Positions 23,116-34,118 of a DNA stretch of 64,000 nucleotides are shown here, piece by piece. The notes below the pieces were generated by a model. It searched no databases. It had not been told where the DNA came from and saw only the letters and a program-made list of their open reading frames with translations. Every line of letters starts with the position of its first letter. The stretch's first letter is position 1. The translations under genes and the position numbers were made by a program. The stretch spans positions 13,433,662-13,497,661 of the forward strand of contig OX328123.1 in NCBI GenBank assembly GCA_946811695.1. Direction: 5' to 3'. This DNA is from Gonocerus acuteangulatus (Eukaryota > Arthropoda > Insecta > Hemiptera > Coreidae).

Positions 23116-23795
23116 AATCCCCAAAAAAACATAAATGTGAAATAGAGGCCAAGTTCCAGCCCCCACAAAGAAACACTCCCTTCCTCAAAAATAATTCAAC
23201 CAAAAATATTAGCCAATACAAGAGATGATACAAGAAAGAAATGTCCAAGTTCATTACTTGGAAGACCTCATAGTTACTTACTAAGAACAGTAAAGACACT
23301 TCAACTGACCTTTAAAAACAACAATAAAAATACTTATATCCAGTTAGTAAAATATCACTTTCCTCAACCAGGTATATTCTTAAACTTGGCAATGTTTAGT
23401 TTTTCTCTAAAGATAATTTCGACAAAAAAAAAAAAACATTGCCAAGTTTAGGAATATACCTGGTTGAGGAAAGTGATATTTTAGTAACTGGATATAAGTA
23501 TTTTTATTGTTGTTTTTAAAGGTCAGTTGAAGTGTCTTTACTGTTCTTAGTAAGTAACTATGAGGTCTTCCAAGTAATGAACTTGGACATTTCTTTCTTG
23601 TATCATCTCTTGTATTGGCAAATATTTTTGGTTGAATTAATACACCAACTCTTACTACTTTTTTGGAGTGTAGAATGGTAAGGCGTTTTTTTGGGGGGGG
23701 GGGGGGGTTTAGGAGGGGATATTTTTGAGGAAGGGAGTGTTTCTTTGTGGGGGCAGGAACTTGGCCTCTATTTCACATTTATGTTTTTTTGGGGA
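23116..23795. repeat. Fold-back element F, copy 2 (large palindrome)
   Basis: Left arm about 23116-23415 and right arm 23443-23795 are inverted copies with small indels. The outermost words are 'atccccaaaaaaacata' and 'atgtttttttggggat', the innermost 'aaacttggcaatgttt' and 'aacattgccaagttta'. A poly-A run sits in the loop. It is the same family as 20404-20930. The open frame at 23090-23299 (minus) is within the arm. Confidence 0.9.
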
Positions 23796-23949
23796 TCTCA
23801 TTACTTTTTTCTAAGTATTAAGTAGAATTTAGTTGCCGCATACCTACTGGCTTTTGTTCTTCATATAAAACCAGGGTCTTTGGATTCTGCATAAGGTTCT
23901 CCTTTCTGCTAGATATTTGATACCAATAATCAACCTACATACATCTAAT

Positions 23950-24214
23950 CACTAGACTAGAAAAGTTAGAAGCTCTTCCAGATGACATTACTCTAAAGGA
24001 CAACTTGATTGCTCTCTTAACTAAACTATTACACTGTAAAACACAGGAACCTTATCCCGAGGATAAAGATCACAATAGGGAAAGTGCAGAAGGCCTTCAA
24101 GAAAAATATAAGAACAAAGACGATACATTCTGGGTTTGTGATCCTAAACTTTGTAATTTAGATGGCTCGACTTTGAAAAACTTAGTATCTGCTTTGAAGT
24201 ATATTATGGAGTGA
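23950..24214 (+). CDS. Unrecognised short open frame, possible exon or relic
   Basis: An open frame reads LEKLEALPDDITLKDNLIAL and onward, through a charged stretch containing GLQEKYKNKDDTFWVCDPKL, to a stop at 24212-24214. Composition is balanced and looks protein-like: amphipathic, Lys/Glu/Asp-rich, two Cys in a CDPKLC motif. I do not recognise a family. There is no clear start codon context or splice site. It lies inside a repeat-rich interval, so it could equally be part of an unrecognised transposon. Confidence 0.3.
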
Positions 24215-24284
24215 ACCCCTGCGACTTTATTTACTACATTTAAGAAAGAAGTCACAACTGTTTTTGTTAAGATATGTCGAAATG

Positions 24285-24780
24285 TTTTTTAAAAAATCAA
24301 ATATAAGTTCTCCTTACCAAGACGATTCATTTGATACCCCACATGATGGGTTTCAGAAGAAATGATGGCACTCCGATGGAACAAAAAGTAGAAAACGTCA
24401 TAGGTAATATGACACTCCCGTATCAAGACCTACCTACGTGCCAAGTTTGGTCAAAATAGGCCAAACGGTGTGAATTTGTATAAGGAACAAACATACAGAC
24501 AGACAGCTGAAAGACCTTTTTTTACCTAGCCTAGTGCAATCCCCGGACCAAGGCCTACCTGTGTGCCAAGTTTGGTCAAAATCGGTCAAATGGTGTGAAT
24601 TTGTGTAAGGAACAAACAGACAGACAGACAGCTGGTATAAGATTTTCACAGAGCCTATATGCGTCTAATTGTTTCTTAAAACATCAAATATAGGTTCTTC
24701 ATACCGAGACAATTCATTTGATACCCCACATCATGGGTTTCGGACGGAATGATGGGTTTCCAAAGAAAGTAAAAAAAACT
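24285..24780. repeat. Repeat block related to the Helitron-like units
   Basis: Two units of about 115-120 bp (24420-24530 and 24545-24650) carry 'gtgccaagtttggtcaaaat', 'ggtgtgaatttgt' and 'aaggaacaaacagacagaca', the antisense of units in 43879-44420. They are flanked by a direct repeat (about 24295-24385 and 24675-24770) with 'attcatttgataccccaca'. Confidence 0.65.
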
Positions 24781-24784
24781 GGCA

Positions 24785-25160
24785 CGCCCCCGCCCCGGAA
24801 GCGTAGTCTAACACAACTTTTCGCAATTTTTCGATTTTTTCCTTTAATAACGTCTTCATATCTATCTTCATGCAAAATTTCAAGTCTCTAGCATCATGGG
24901 AAGTGCCTAATAATTTTGATGAGTGAGTGAGTGAGTCCTATAAATCCCGATTTTAGATCGCTTATATCTCATGAACTATTCGATGTAGAATTATGAAAAT
25001 TTCCAGTTTTACTCACATCTAGTAGTATAAAACCTCTGTAAAATTTCATAACTTTATCTTTACCTGGTTGAAAGTTATGAGAGGGTAAAAATCGGCTCTA
25101 AGACCGCCTGTAATATACACACAGTATGCTTAGGCCGGAACATGGCCTGTCGCACTACCG
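24785..25160 (-). repeat. Inverted partner repeat, right copy
   Basis: Inverted counterpart of 20036-20392, running to 'taggccggaacatggcctgt'. A short family-Y/X-like terminus follows at about 25315-25360 ('aaccgcactaaggtgacgca'). The interval 25400-25915 has an unrecognised open frame (25419-25607, plus). Confidence 0.7.
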
Positions 25161-25919
25161 TGCGCCTAGATTTGCTAGTATAATAAGACACTCAAAATGA
25201 CAACGAATTTTTGGTTATTTATGAGGTTTAAGAATTATCCGCTTGTGTGTAAGTTGGCTACTGTCAGTTTCCTATTATTTGTGATGCCTAATCTATTCCA
25301 TTTCTTCGAGATGTAAGGAACCGCACTAAGGTGACGCAGTTCCTGCGAGTCGGACTTTTATACATAAAACTAGTTCCCAGGCCCAGAGAAAGAGCGCAAT
25401 GAGTTTTTATGAGTAGCTTTGAATTCCTTTAAGCTTTCCCCGGAGGAACTCAACGATTATTTACCCAGTTCTTTACCCACGCCTACAGAAAGTGAGAAGG
25501 AAGCAGCCAATCTCCATAGGAATGTTTCAAGGGTCGAGTCACAGCACATATTACTGTTTCTGGTTATTGGACTTGAAATACCCAAAGTAGTCCACAATGG
25601 GCAATAAAAGGCTTCAAATTTGTACTTTTCTTTCAGAATATCAGGAAAAATCAAACATAACGATACGGCGACATCATAGCATTTCCTTAAAACGAGGAAA
25701 CGGCGTATATCGTCGATCCCAAGGTATATTTCGAAACCAACGACCAAAGAGTCCAAAAAAGTAGCTGCCGAAAAGAAAAACATTTATTCCAAATGCACGG
25801 CATACAACCATGAGAAATGTCAAGACGAATTTGTGAAGAATAAGTACATTGCGAATGGACTATGTTTCGGATCAAGAGGGACCATTCTGAAGAGCACAAC
25901 AGATCACCTGGCAGCATTA

Positions 25920-26460
25920 GGCTGCACCTACATTGGATCCGAATTTCTCCCGATCCGATCCGATCCGATTTCGTTTGATCGACAGCGGCCATAGCCACAG
26001 CTCGTCAGTAATGACCTCGTAGTGAAGTGAAAATGAGCGATTAATTCAAGAAATACCAAATAATAAGCATTAGGTGTTGGTATTCATATTTTAAAATTAT
26101 TTATGAGAAAGGTAACTAGAAGGTTATAAGCATTTGAAGCTTATAGACGTTCGATGGTTATAAACATCTTTCCAAGCAATTTAATAAACAAGGGAAACAA
26201 AAAACAAAAATGTGAATAGACAAAGGTGTTCTAAATTATATTTCCTTTGATTAAAAAAAAAAAAAAAATACATTGAAATCGGTTAAGATTTAGAACCTGT
26301 AGACCTTTTTGAAACACAATATGAGGGTTGGCGCCATTTTGCTTCGTCGGTCCGAAATCGGCCTAGAATCAAACATGTTTGAATGACCAAGAATCGGTGG
26401 CCATCGGATCGGATCGGATCGAATCGTGTCGGCTCGAGACCAATATAGGCACCTCTATTG
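25920..26460. repeat. Inverted pair containing (GATCC)n
   Basis: 'cgatccgatccgatccgat' at about 25953-25971 and 'atcggatcggatcggatcg' at about 26403-26421 are inverted. The flanking 'cacctacattgg' and 'ccaatataggca...' also mirror each other. A third 'ggatcggatcggaac' is at 26501. Between them is AT-rich DNA with an A run. No gene is seen from 26461 to 27250 except a piece of family X at 26940-27170. Confidence 0.5.
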
Positions 26461-27247
26461 AGATGCATGTGTTCGTTTTTCTTCCGACAGTCGGTGGCTA
26501 TTGGATCGGATCGGAACGGGTCCAGAGTAGGTCCCCCCTTAGCCGAGTCTATATTAGTGGCTACTCCAGGTATTATAGCCTATCACATCTACAGCCGCTG
26601 AGTGCTTATCATCCATTCACACTGTTTCCTTATGTACTTAAACTTATACTTTAAGTTCAATTCTACCAATTTTTCTTCTTCCACCACTATAGCATTCTTT
26701 CGTATTCGTCTTGTTTATTCTCTATTCCTTCTTTCCAACTCCTTACATCTTCAGCCTATAAATTAAGCGTATTTCCGAATGGATGATAACCACATGTGTA
26801 TCTAGCAAGTCCATTTCATTTCCTTTCAGATATAGTTTCCTCTCTCTGGCAAACCTTTTCAAGGACTTACCTGTATATCCATTTTAATATGCCTTGATTT
26901 GCCCACCCTTGGCCTAAATTCTAGAGCTATGACAGAAGAAAAATTACGAACGGTGTGAGCAAATTAGTACTTTGGATCCGGCCCCTCCTAATAAACCGAT
27001 TGAGTTTATTTTTGCAAAAAAAAAATTATCTTTACATGTCAATAACGAATGCCAAGTTTCGTTGACAAATTACACAAATAACGGCTGGTGTTGGCAAATA
27101 ACTACTTTGGCTCCAGGGTAACCCCCCTCCCCCTCAAAATGAACCAATTTTGCAGGTGAACAAATTCGTTCATTATGTACCAGGGGAATACTATATATGC
27201 CAAGACTTCGAAAAAAACAACAAAAACTCTGGCGTGTATCGTGTACC

Positions 27248-27250
<3 letters not shown>

Positions 27251-27292
<42 letters not shown>
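27251..27292. repeat. (TA)n microsatellite
   Basis: TA array between a family X fragment and the palindrome at 27296-28055. Open frames rich in Tyr-Ile here are shadows. Confidence 0.9.
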
Positions 27293-27294
<2 letters not shown>

Positions 27295-27295
27295 T

Positions 27296-28060
27296 AGATG
27301 GAACGGCATTTTTCTCCAGCGGTGGTACTCCTCCTCACTTCTTCCCGGAATATTTCGATGGATTCATCTCCATCTTCTTCAGCCAGGTACTCGTTTCTTC
27401 CTCGGTGGAAGCCAAGGGAATGACATTTTTCTCGATCTGGGCTCCTTTTCTCCCCTCTAGCCACAGTATCGGCGGACGAATGGTGTTGAAGCTCCCTGGT
27501 GTAGTTGGGATTCTGTCCGTTGGCAGCGCTGATGGTATTGCGTCTTTTTTTTTCCTCCTGCTTCTATTTTCCTCGCCGTAAGGTTTTATATGTTTGATGT
27601 TAAGGATGAATTAAGGATGAATCCATCGAAATATTCCGGGAAGAAGTGAGGAGGAGTACCACCGCTGGAGAAAAATGCCGTTCCATCTAAAAATACTATC
27701 CCAGCGACGAAAATTAACATCAAACATATAAAACCTTACGGCGAGGAAAATAGAAGCAGGAGGGAAAAAAAAAAGAAAAAAAAAAGACGCAATACCATCA
27801 GCGCTGCCAACGGACAGAATCCCAACTACACCAGGGAGCTTCAACACCATTCGTCCGCCGATACTGTGGCTAGAGGGGAGAAAAGGAGCCCAGATCGAGA
27901 AAAATGTCATTCCCTTGGCTACCACCGAGGAAGAAACGAGTACCTGGCTGAAGAAGATGGAGATGAATCCATCGAAATATTCCGGGAAAAAGTGAGGAGG
28001 AGTACCACCGCTGGAGAAAAATGCCGTTCCATCTAAAAATACTATCCCAGCGACGAAAAT
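27296..28060. repeat. Large palindrome with an internal partial duplication
   Basis: Left arm 27296-27603 is inverted at about 27719-28047 (for example 'gatggaacggcatttttctc' and its complement). Between them, 27610-27718 is an extra copy of the outer end of the right arm ('atccatcgaaatattccggg' to 'aacatcaaacatat'). GC content is higher than in the surroundings and the minus-to-plus reading of the right arm gives a charged, protein-like stretch (SPDREKCHSLGYHRGRNEYL), but both strands are open because of the palindrome and I do not recognise it. Confidence 0.85.
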
Positions 28061-28298
28061 TAACATCAAACATATATATATTTATATATATAGGTAGACG
28101 TATAGATATAAATAAATCCAAGAGGGAGTCATTTTCAGTGTCTACTAGTCGATAACGATTTGAGACATTTTTCGAAAATTCCGACAATAGCTACTTTCCT
28201 TCCGAGGAAAGTGCTTAAAAAAAGTATAATAGTAAAGAAAAATTAATTATGTCTAAATTTCTTTTTTAACTATGGTTTTGAAAATAATTAATATAATA

Positions 28299-28329
28299 GC
28301 GGCGCTAATGACCTAGATGTAGATGCGCC

Positions 28330-28394
<65 letters not shown>
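28299..28394 (+). mobile_element. Truncated SINE tail with poly(A)
   Basis: Contains 'ggcgctaatgacctagatgt' and 'agatgcgccgt' followed by a poly(A) of about 62. It is flanked by perfect 12-bp direct repeats ATTAATATAATA at 28287-28298 and 28395-28406. Only the 3' end of the family C / 5S-type SINE is present, so it is a 5'-truncated insertion. Confidence 0.85.
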
Positions 28395-28401
<7 letters not shown>

Positions 28402-28406
28402 TAATA

Positions 28407-29300
28407 ATATATTATCGATGCGCCATTAAAAAAAATAAAATAAAATATAGATAGATAGATAAATAGTCTTTACTAAGCAACAAAAGAAACATAACACACA
28501 ACAAAACAAATTGTAGACACAACAATAGCTATAATACTACATACATATATTTCAAGACTAATACTTTTGGCTAACTGCCATCAGAGGGAGGTAATACCAA
28601 CCATAATAATAACATTATTATATGAGAAAAACAAAAATCAAGAAAGGCAAAGACAAGATATGTTTTACAAACCTACATCACAGCTACTTGCTTACAACTA
28701 AACAATTTCTAACAGCCAAATTTTAATATTTTAAAATAATTATACTATCTAAAATTATTTATTAAATATCTGCTACATAACAATATATTATGGTACCTAA
28801 TAATTAACATATAATTTATATTTCCAAAATATAAACATAAAAACGAAAACTACTAAAATACACACATACATACTACTGCCTTGTATGACGATTTATCTTG
28901 ACAGATTCTGAACTTTGGCAATTTTTTTTTTTTTAACTAGCCTACTTTTTACGCCAAAAGACATCCTCCACTAGCTCTTCCAAATTTAGCAGCTTTCACC
29001 GTTGGAATTCATTTTAATACGTAATTACCAAATTTTACGGCATATTGTTCAAAATCCTTCACAACGTGGGTTTATAAGAAGATATCTTGGCTTGTTACAT
29101 AGTCAAGAAAATTAATATTGTGAAGTTTATTTTTTGAGATTTTATTTTTGAGAGCGGATATATTATAAGCAAGTACCGATAGAGCATTATCTTTTATATC
29201 AAATTAATAGTTTATCTTATTAACATAAATTAATCTAGCCTTTGCAATTTCATTTTTACTGAAGTGTTTTTGTGATCCATGTTTACGATTGAATTTCCTT
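28407..29300. other. AT-rich stretch downstream of a host exon
   Basis: Contains a GATA-like run near 28447 and no recognised element. Before the LINE insertion at 29312 it was contiguous with the 3' side of the minus-strand exon at 31971-32165, so part of it may be that gene's 3' untranslated region. Confidence 0.45.
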
Positions 29301-31970
29301 TCATCTACTCAGGTACCAGGTATCAGGTATAGTGGTACCTATCTTAAAACCAGGTAAAGACGGTGACTTACCCACTAGCTACCGTCCGATTTCATTGACA
29401 AACTCTGGTTGCAAACTACTCGAAAAGATAGTAAATAAAAGACTGTTATGGTTTTTAGAAGCAAATAAACTACTGTCACCCTACCAGTGTGGTTTTAGAA
29501 ATCAACATTCCACAATGCACCATATCGCCAAAGTAGAAAGCGACATATTAAACGCTTTCTTAAACAAAGAATCTTTGCTAGCCATCTCCCTAGATCTAGA
29601 GAAAGCCTACGACACCGTATGGAGAAGGCTTATCATATCACAGCTGGTAGATTGGGGTGTCCAGGGCAAAATACTGCAGTACCTCAGTAACTATTTATCT
29701 CAAAGAAAATTCAGAGTGAGGGTAGGTACCACTCTTTCGGATGTCTTTGTTCAAGAAAATGGAGTGCCCCAAGGAGGTGTTCTGAGCACAACCTTATTCA
29801 ATATTGCTATGAATTCTGTCCATCAGTGTATCACCCCAGGAGTAAAATTTTGCATGTATGCTGACGATCTACTTATATACAGCTCATCCAAACGAATTCA
29901 CACCGCTGAATAACACATACAAAGTACACTTACAGAATTAGAAAAGTGGAGTGGTAAAACGGGTTTCAGGTTTTCCAGAGACAAAACAAAATATATTGTT
30001 TTTACAAGGAAAAGAAATCTTCCAGCCCCCCACCTTACAGTACATCAAACACACATTCAACACACAGAAACACTCAAATTCCTCGGACTAACACTGGACA
30101 AAGAATTAAAGTGGTTGCCCCATTTGAAAGAGCTCCTTAAAAAATCCAAAAAATCTTTGAATTTTTTAAGAGTTCTCAGTAGCACAAAATGGGGAGCTGA
30201 CAAATTTACGATGCTTACTCTGTACCGGTCTTTTACCAGATCGCTTCTCGATTACGGATGTATAGCTTATTCTTCTGCCAGCCCAACCACCTTGAAACTA
30301 CTTGACACAATACAGAACACAGCACTAAGAATTGTCAGCGGTGCATTTAGATCTAGCCCAGCAAAAAGCTTATGTGCCGAAACTGGTGAACCTCCACTGC
30401 AGTACAGGCGTCGAATGATATGTAATAAATTCGTATTGAAATGTAAAGCTATTGGAACGCCATGCGTCACTGAGTTTTTATATAACCAATACTCCGAAAA
30501 ATACACCAAAAGAAACGTTAAGCAAAAGCCACTCTCATTACGAACTAAAGACAATCACAGCGACCTAACTCTCTTCCAAACACCTGTTCACACAAATAAC
30601 ATTACTGAGATACCTCCATGGCGACTGAAAAACCTTAAACTAGACTTAACACTGACAAAATACAAAAAATCAGACCCAACTTCTTCGACACACTACAAAA
30701 ACGTATTCAACTCCCTGTTCAGGCAAAATAACAACACTCAGTACATATTTACGGACGGATCAAAAACTAACTACGGGACTGGTGCTGCCGCCATCACAAG
30801 AAACGAATCCTATCACATAAGATTACCCGATCACACTACTGTTTACACAGCAGAATTACACGCAATCCTTTTAGCACTCAAAAACATTGAAGATACAGAC
30901 ACGAACGACATAACAATATGCACTGACTCATTAAGCTCCTTACACTCAATGACAAACATTTACAGCACACACCATATTGTCATAGAGATTTTTACACAAT
31001 TATTCCAACTACAAACAAAGAACAGACATATCACTATGTTTTGGTTACCTGGACATGAAGGGATTTCACAGAGCACTACAGTAGACTTACTAGCGAAAAC
31101 TGCAACCCAAAGACCTACACCTGACCTGAACAAAATGACAGCAACTGACCTATGTAAACTAGCTGAAAATAAGACAGTAAACGACTGGCAGACAGAATGG
31201 ACTAACTCTCAAAGCAAACTACGGGAAATAAAAAATACAATAATACCCTGGTCAAGAGAAAACCTAACAAGACGAGACCAAGTTATAATTACGAGACTTC
31301 GCTTAGGACACAGTTTACTAACGCACTCCTATCTAATGGAACGACAAGACAGACCTGTATGCGCATGTTGTAACGAGACATTAACAGTTAAACACATACT
31401 TACTGACTGCAGATTACTAACAATAGGAGACTACCTAACAATTCCTCATGACTTACACGACTTACTTGCCGAAAATAGTCCACATATTAACACCATACTA
31501 ACTCACTTAAAGACAATTAACCTATATTCAAAAATCTAGCCTTATCTCCAATTTACCTCCTAAAGTTAATTTAAAATAATGAACGAAATAGCCTTTATAA
31601 AATCATTTACATTTTTAAGAAATTAAGTTAATTAACCTACATTTAAATATAAAGCCCTATCTCCAATATAATCTTACCTCTTCTACCCTCCCCCCCCCCA
31701 CTTTTTTTTTTTTTTTTTTTTTTTTTTTCCCCCCTCTTCACACTTTATTTAATATCTATCATATTACCGTATTGTTATTGTGAAATATATTATATAAAAC
31801 ATGTTATTGTTATTATTAATTAGCTCACTAATGTACTAGCTATGCTCATAAAATGTACTGACTTGTTATATATACAATGTGCAAAAAGTATTTTGTAATA
31901 TCTTGATGTATTTTAAAGAGCAAGTCGCCAAAAGTTGCGAAACTCTTAATAAATAAATATCATCTACTCA
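29301..31970 (+). mobile_element. 5'-truncated I-type LINE with 11-bp target duplication
   Basis: The element body is 29312-31959, flanked by perfect direct repeats TCATCTACTCA at 29301-29311 and 31960-31970. It lacks endonuclease and the start of RT. The 3' UTR has C and T runs (31690-31735) and it ends in 'taataaataaat', the short A-rich simple tail usual in I-clade elements. The presence of RNase H after RT places it with I/R1-like rather than typical Jockey elements (inference). Confidence 0.9.
29332..31539 (+). pseudogene. LINE polyprotein: RT, RNase H, zinc knuckle (one in-frame stop)
   Basis: One frame runs from about 29320 to TAG at 31537-31539, broken only by TAA at 29911-29913, just after the RT catalytic region, where a Gln codon is likely. 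Before the stop: the RT fingers SYRPISLTN, palm motif LDLEKAYDTVW, NGVPQGGVLS, and the catalytic CMYADDLLIYSS. After the stop: the RT thumb region, then RNase H with IFTDGSKTNYG (Asp), TAELHAILLAL (Glu), ICTDSLSSLHS (Asp) and a distal TVDLLAK (Asp), and the zinc knuckle CACCNETLTVKHILTDC. The endonuclease and N-terminus are missing. The copy is young-looking but cannot make the full enzyme. Confidence 0.9.
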
Positions 31971-32165
31971 TCAAGAAGAGTCATTGACCTTTTTCCTTTT
32001 TCTCCTGTTTATCCTTGGATGCTTCATGCTTTTATTTTCTGAATTTGATTGTTCACCATCTGTGGACTTGAATTTGGAAGAATCTGTTACAAACACCTTC
32101 TCTTTTAAACAATCTAAATCCTCCTCTAAATTATTTTCAATAAACTCAAAACGCGGTCTTTTCAC
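31971..32165 (-). CDS. Host C-terminal exon, basic nuclear-like protein
   Basis: A minus-strand frame encodes about 62 residues: KRPRFEFIENNLEEDLDCLK, an acidic/Ser-rich middle, and a strongly basic end (HPRINRRKRKKVNDSS), stopping with TGA at 31973-31971. Upstream of the frame is a pyrimidine-rich tract, and an acceptor near 32165-32170 is plausible but weak. The RRKRKK cluster suggests nuclear localisation (inference). The LINE at 29312-31959 inserted directly behind its stop codon: the 3' target duplication starts at the base next to the stop. I do not recognise the family. It may be an alternative last exon of the gene at 34852-32584 or a separate gene. Confidence 0.45.
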   Translation of the reverse strand: MKRPRFEFIENNLEEDLDCLKEKVFVTDSSKFKSTDGEQSNSENKSMKHPRINRRKRKKVNDSS

Positions 32166-32583
32166 TCCATGTTGTAAAAATAAAATTTAAGGAATGGTAA
32201 TACATATTATAATATTATATTTGCTCGTACATGTTTATATTTTTTAAAAAAAGAAGTAAAATAACGAATATGTTTGGGCACCATCGGTCAAGAGTTCACA
32301 CATGTCAGGATTTATTTTGTTGTTTTCTCGTTTACTGCAGTCTGTTAGTAAGTGTTTTTTACACTCAATGTCTTTTTGCATTCTGTTCTTGTGCCATTAA
32401 GTGGCAGTGGGTTAGCAATTCGAAGTCTTGTAAGGACTACTTCTAATGAAGTTCCATTGTTTTATCAATGGCTTTATCTCTCGAAGCTCCTTGCCGTTCT
32501 AAGATAACCATTCAGCCTGCCATAAAATATTAAAATATTCTTGAAAATAAATATATTTATTTTTAAGTATATTTTATTATACT

Positions 32584-33772
32584 TCATAATATTAATCTCA
32601 TCCATACGGTATCCTTCTCGTCATGATAGGTCATGATGTTGTAAGCATTGCCCTTCTTGACCAGCCAGAAAGAGAAGGCGGTAAACAGCAAGACAGTCAT
32701 CAGGGAGAGAAGGCCGATGGTGGTAACATCTAAAACAATGTTACCAATCGAATAGAAGATATTTGGTGATTTCTTCCGAAAACCTGTGGCTGTCCTGTAG
32801 ATCTTCAAGCCGATACGTTCCACGCATTTCTCAAGAATCACGCACTGAAAGCAGAAAACACATTCCAATTATTTTTGGACAATAATTGGGGGTGAAATCG
32901 TTAATTAATCATTCATAGAGATAAAGTAAAGTGAGCAAAACGATTAAGAATTTTTTTTTTAAAACTTGTGTGTTATTCTCTTTAACCCATTTAGATTTTT
33001 GAATTTCAGAAGACTAGTGAGGTCCGGAGACTGTACTCACCCTCACGACTAAATTCATTAAACTCAGTACAGCTGACAACCCACTAATAGCTGAAATAGG
33101 CAATTATAACAAAGAAACCCACAGACGACACAAGCATAAACAGACCAAACATATACAGGACAGCTGACCTCATCTTAATACAGGACATTTACTCAAATAA
33201 TTTACTAGTGCAAAAAATACAAACTTACCTTCATACACATGAAATGCAAGGAAACACAATAATGTTCATATGGACACCCAGCCATATAGGTATAGAGGGG
33301 AATGAGATGGTGGATATGGCTGCAAAAGAGGCACACAACCTAAGTGAAATCACGCCAACCTTATTGACGGGAAATGAGCTATTCCTACCACTAAAAAGAA
33401 GAATAAAAGTAAACTGGGAAAATATGTGGAATGAAGTAGAAGGTAATAAACTAAAATACATAAAAACCTCAGTAGACACCTGGCACTCCTCGTCGAGGGA
33501 AAATAGAAGAGAGGAGGTAGTCATAGCAAGAATGCGGATCGGACACACAAAAATCTCACATGGATATTTAATGGGAAGAGAGCAACCTCAAAAATGTCCA
33601 AGATGTAATGAACCCTTTACAATAAAGCATTTAATATCCGAATTCCACCAATTCAGAGTAGAATTAAACGAATTGAATATCCCTCCAGACATAAGAGAGG
33701 CATTAGCAGACAATGCAAATATGCTGGATAAAATAATAAGTTTTATATAAAAAAGTTGAACTATGCAACGAA

Positions 33773-33835
<63 letters not shown>

Positions 33836-34080
33836 TATATATACAAAAATTCAATAAATAAATAAAAAAGAATAAGGAATAATTAAAAAAAACAAAAAAA
33901 AAAAAAAAAAACATATTACTTATATTTAAAAAGTATTTATGTGTGTATATGTATATGTGTATGTATGTATGAGTATATATGTATGTGTATATATATATGT
34001 GTGTATATATATATATATACACACACATATATATATATACATATATATATGTGTGTGTGTGTGGATGTGTATATGTGTGC

Positions 34081-34118
<38 letters not shown>

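Noticed and set aside
25419..25783. Open frames on both strands in a more balanced-composition block
   Set aside because: No domain, no splice or start context, and both strands are open. A coding relic is possible but not supportable.
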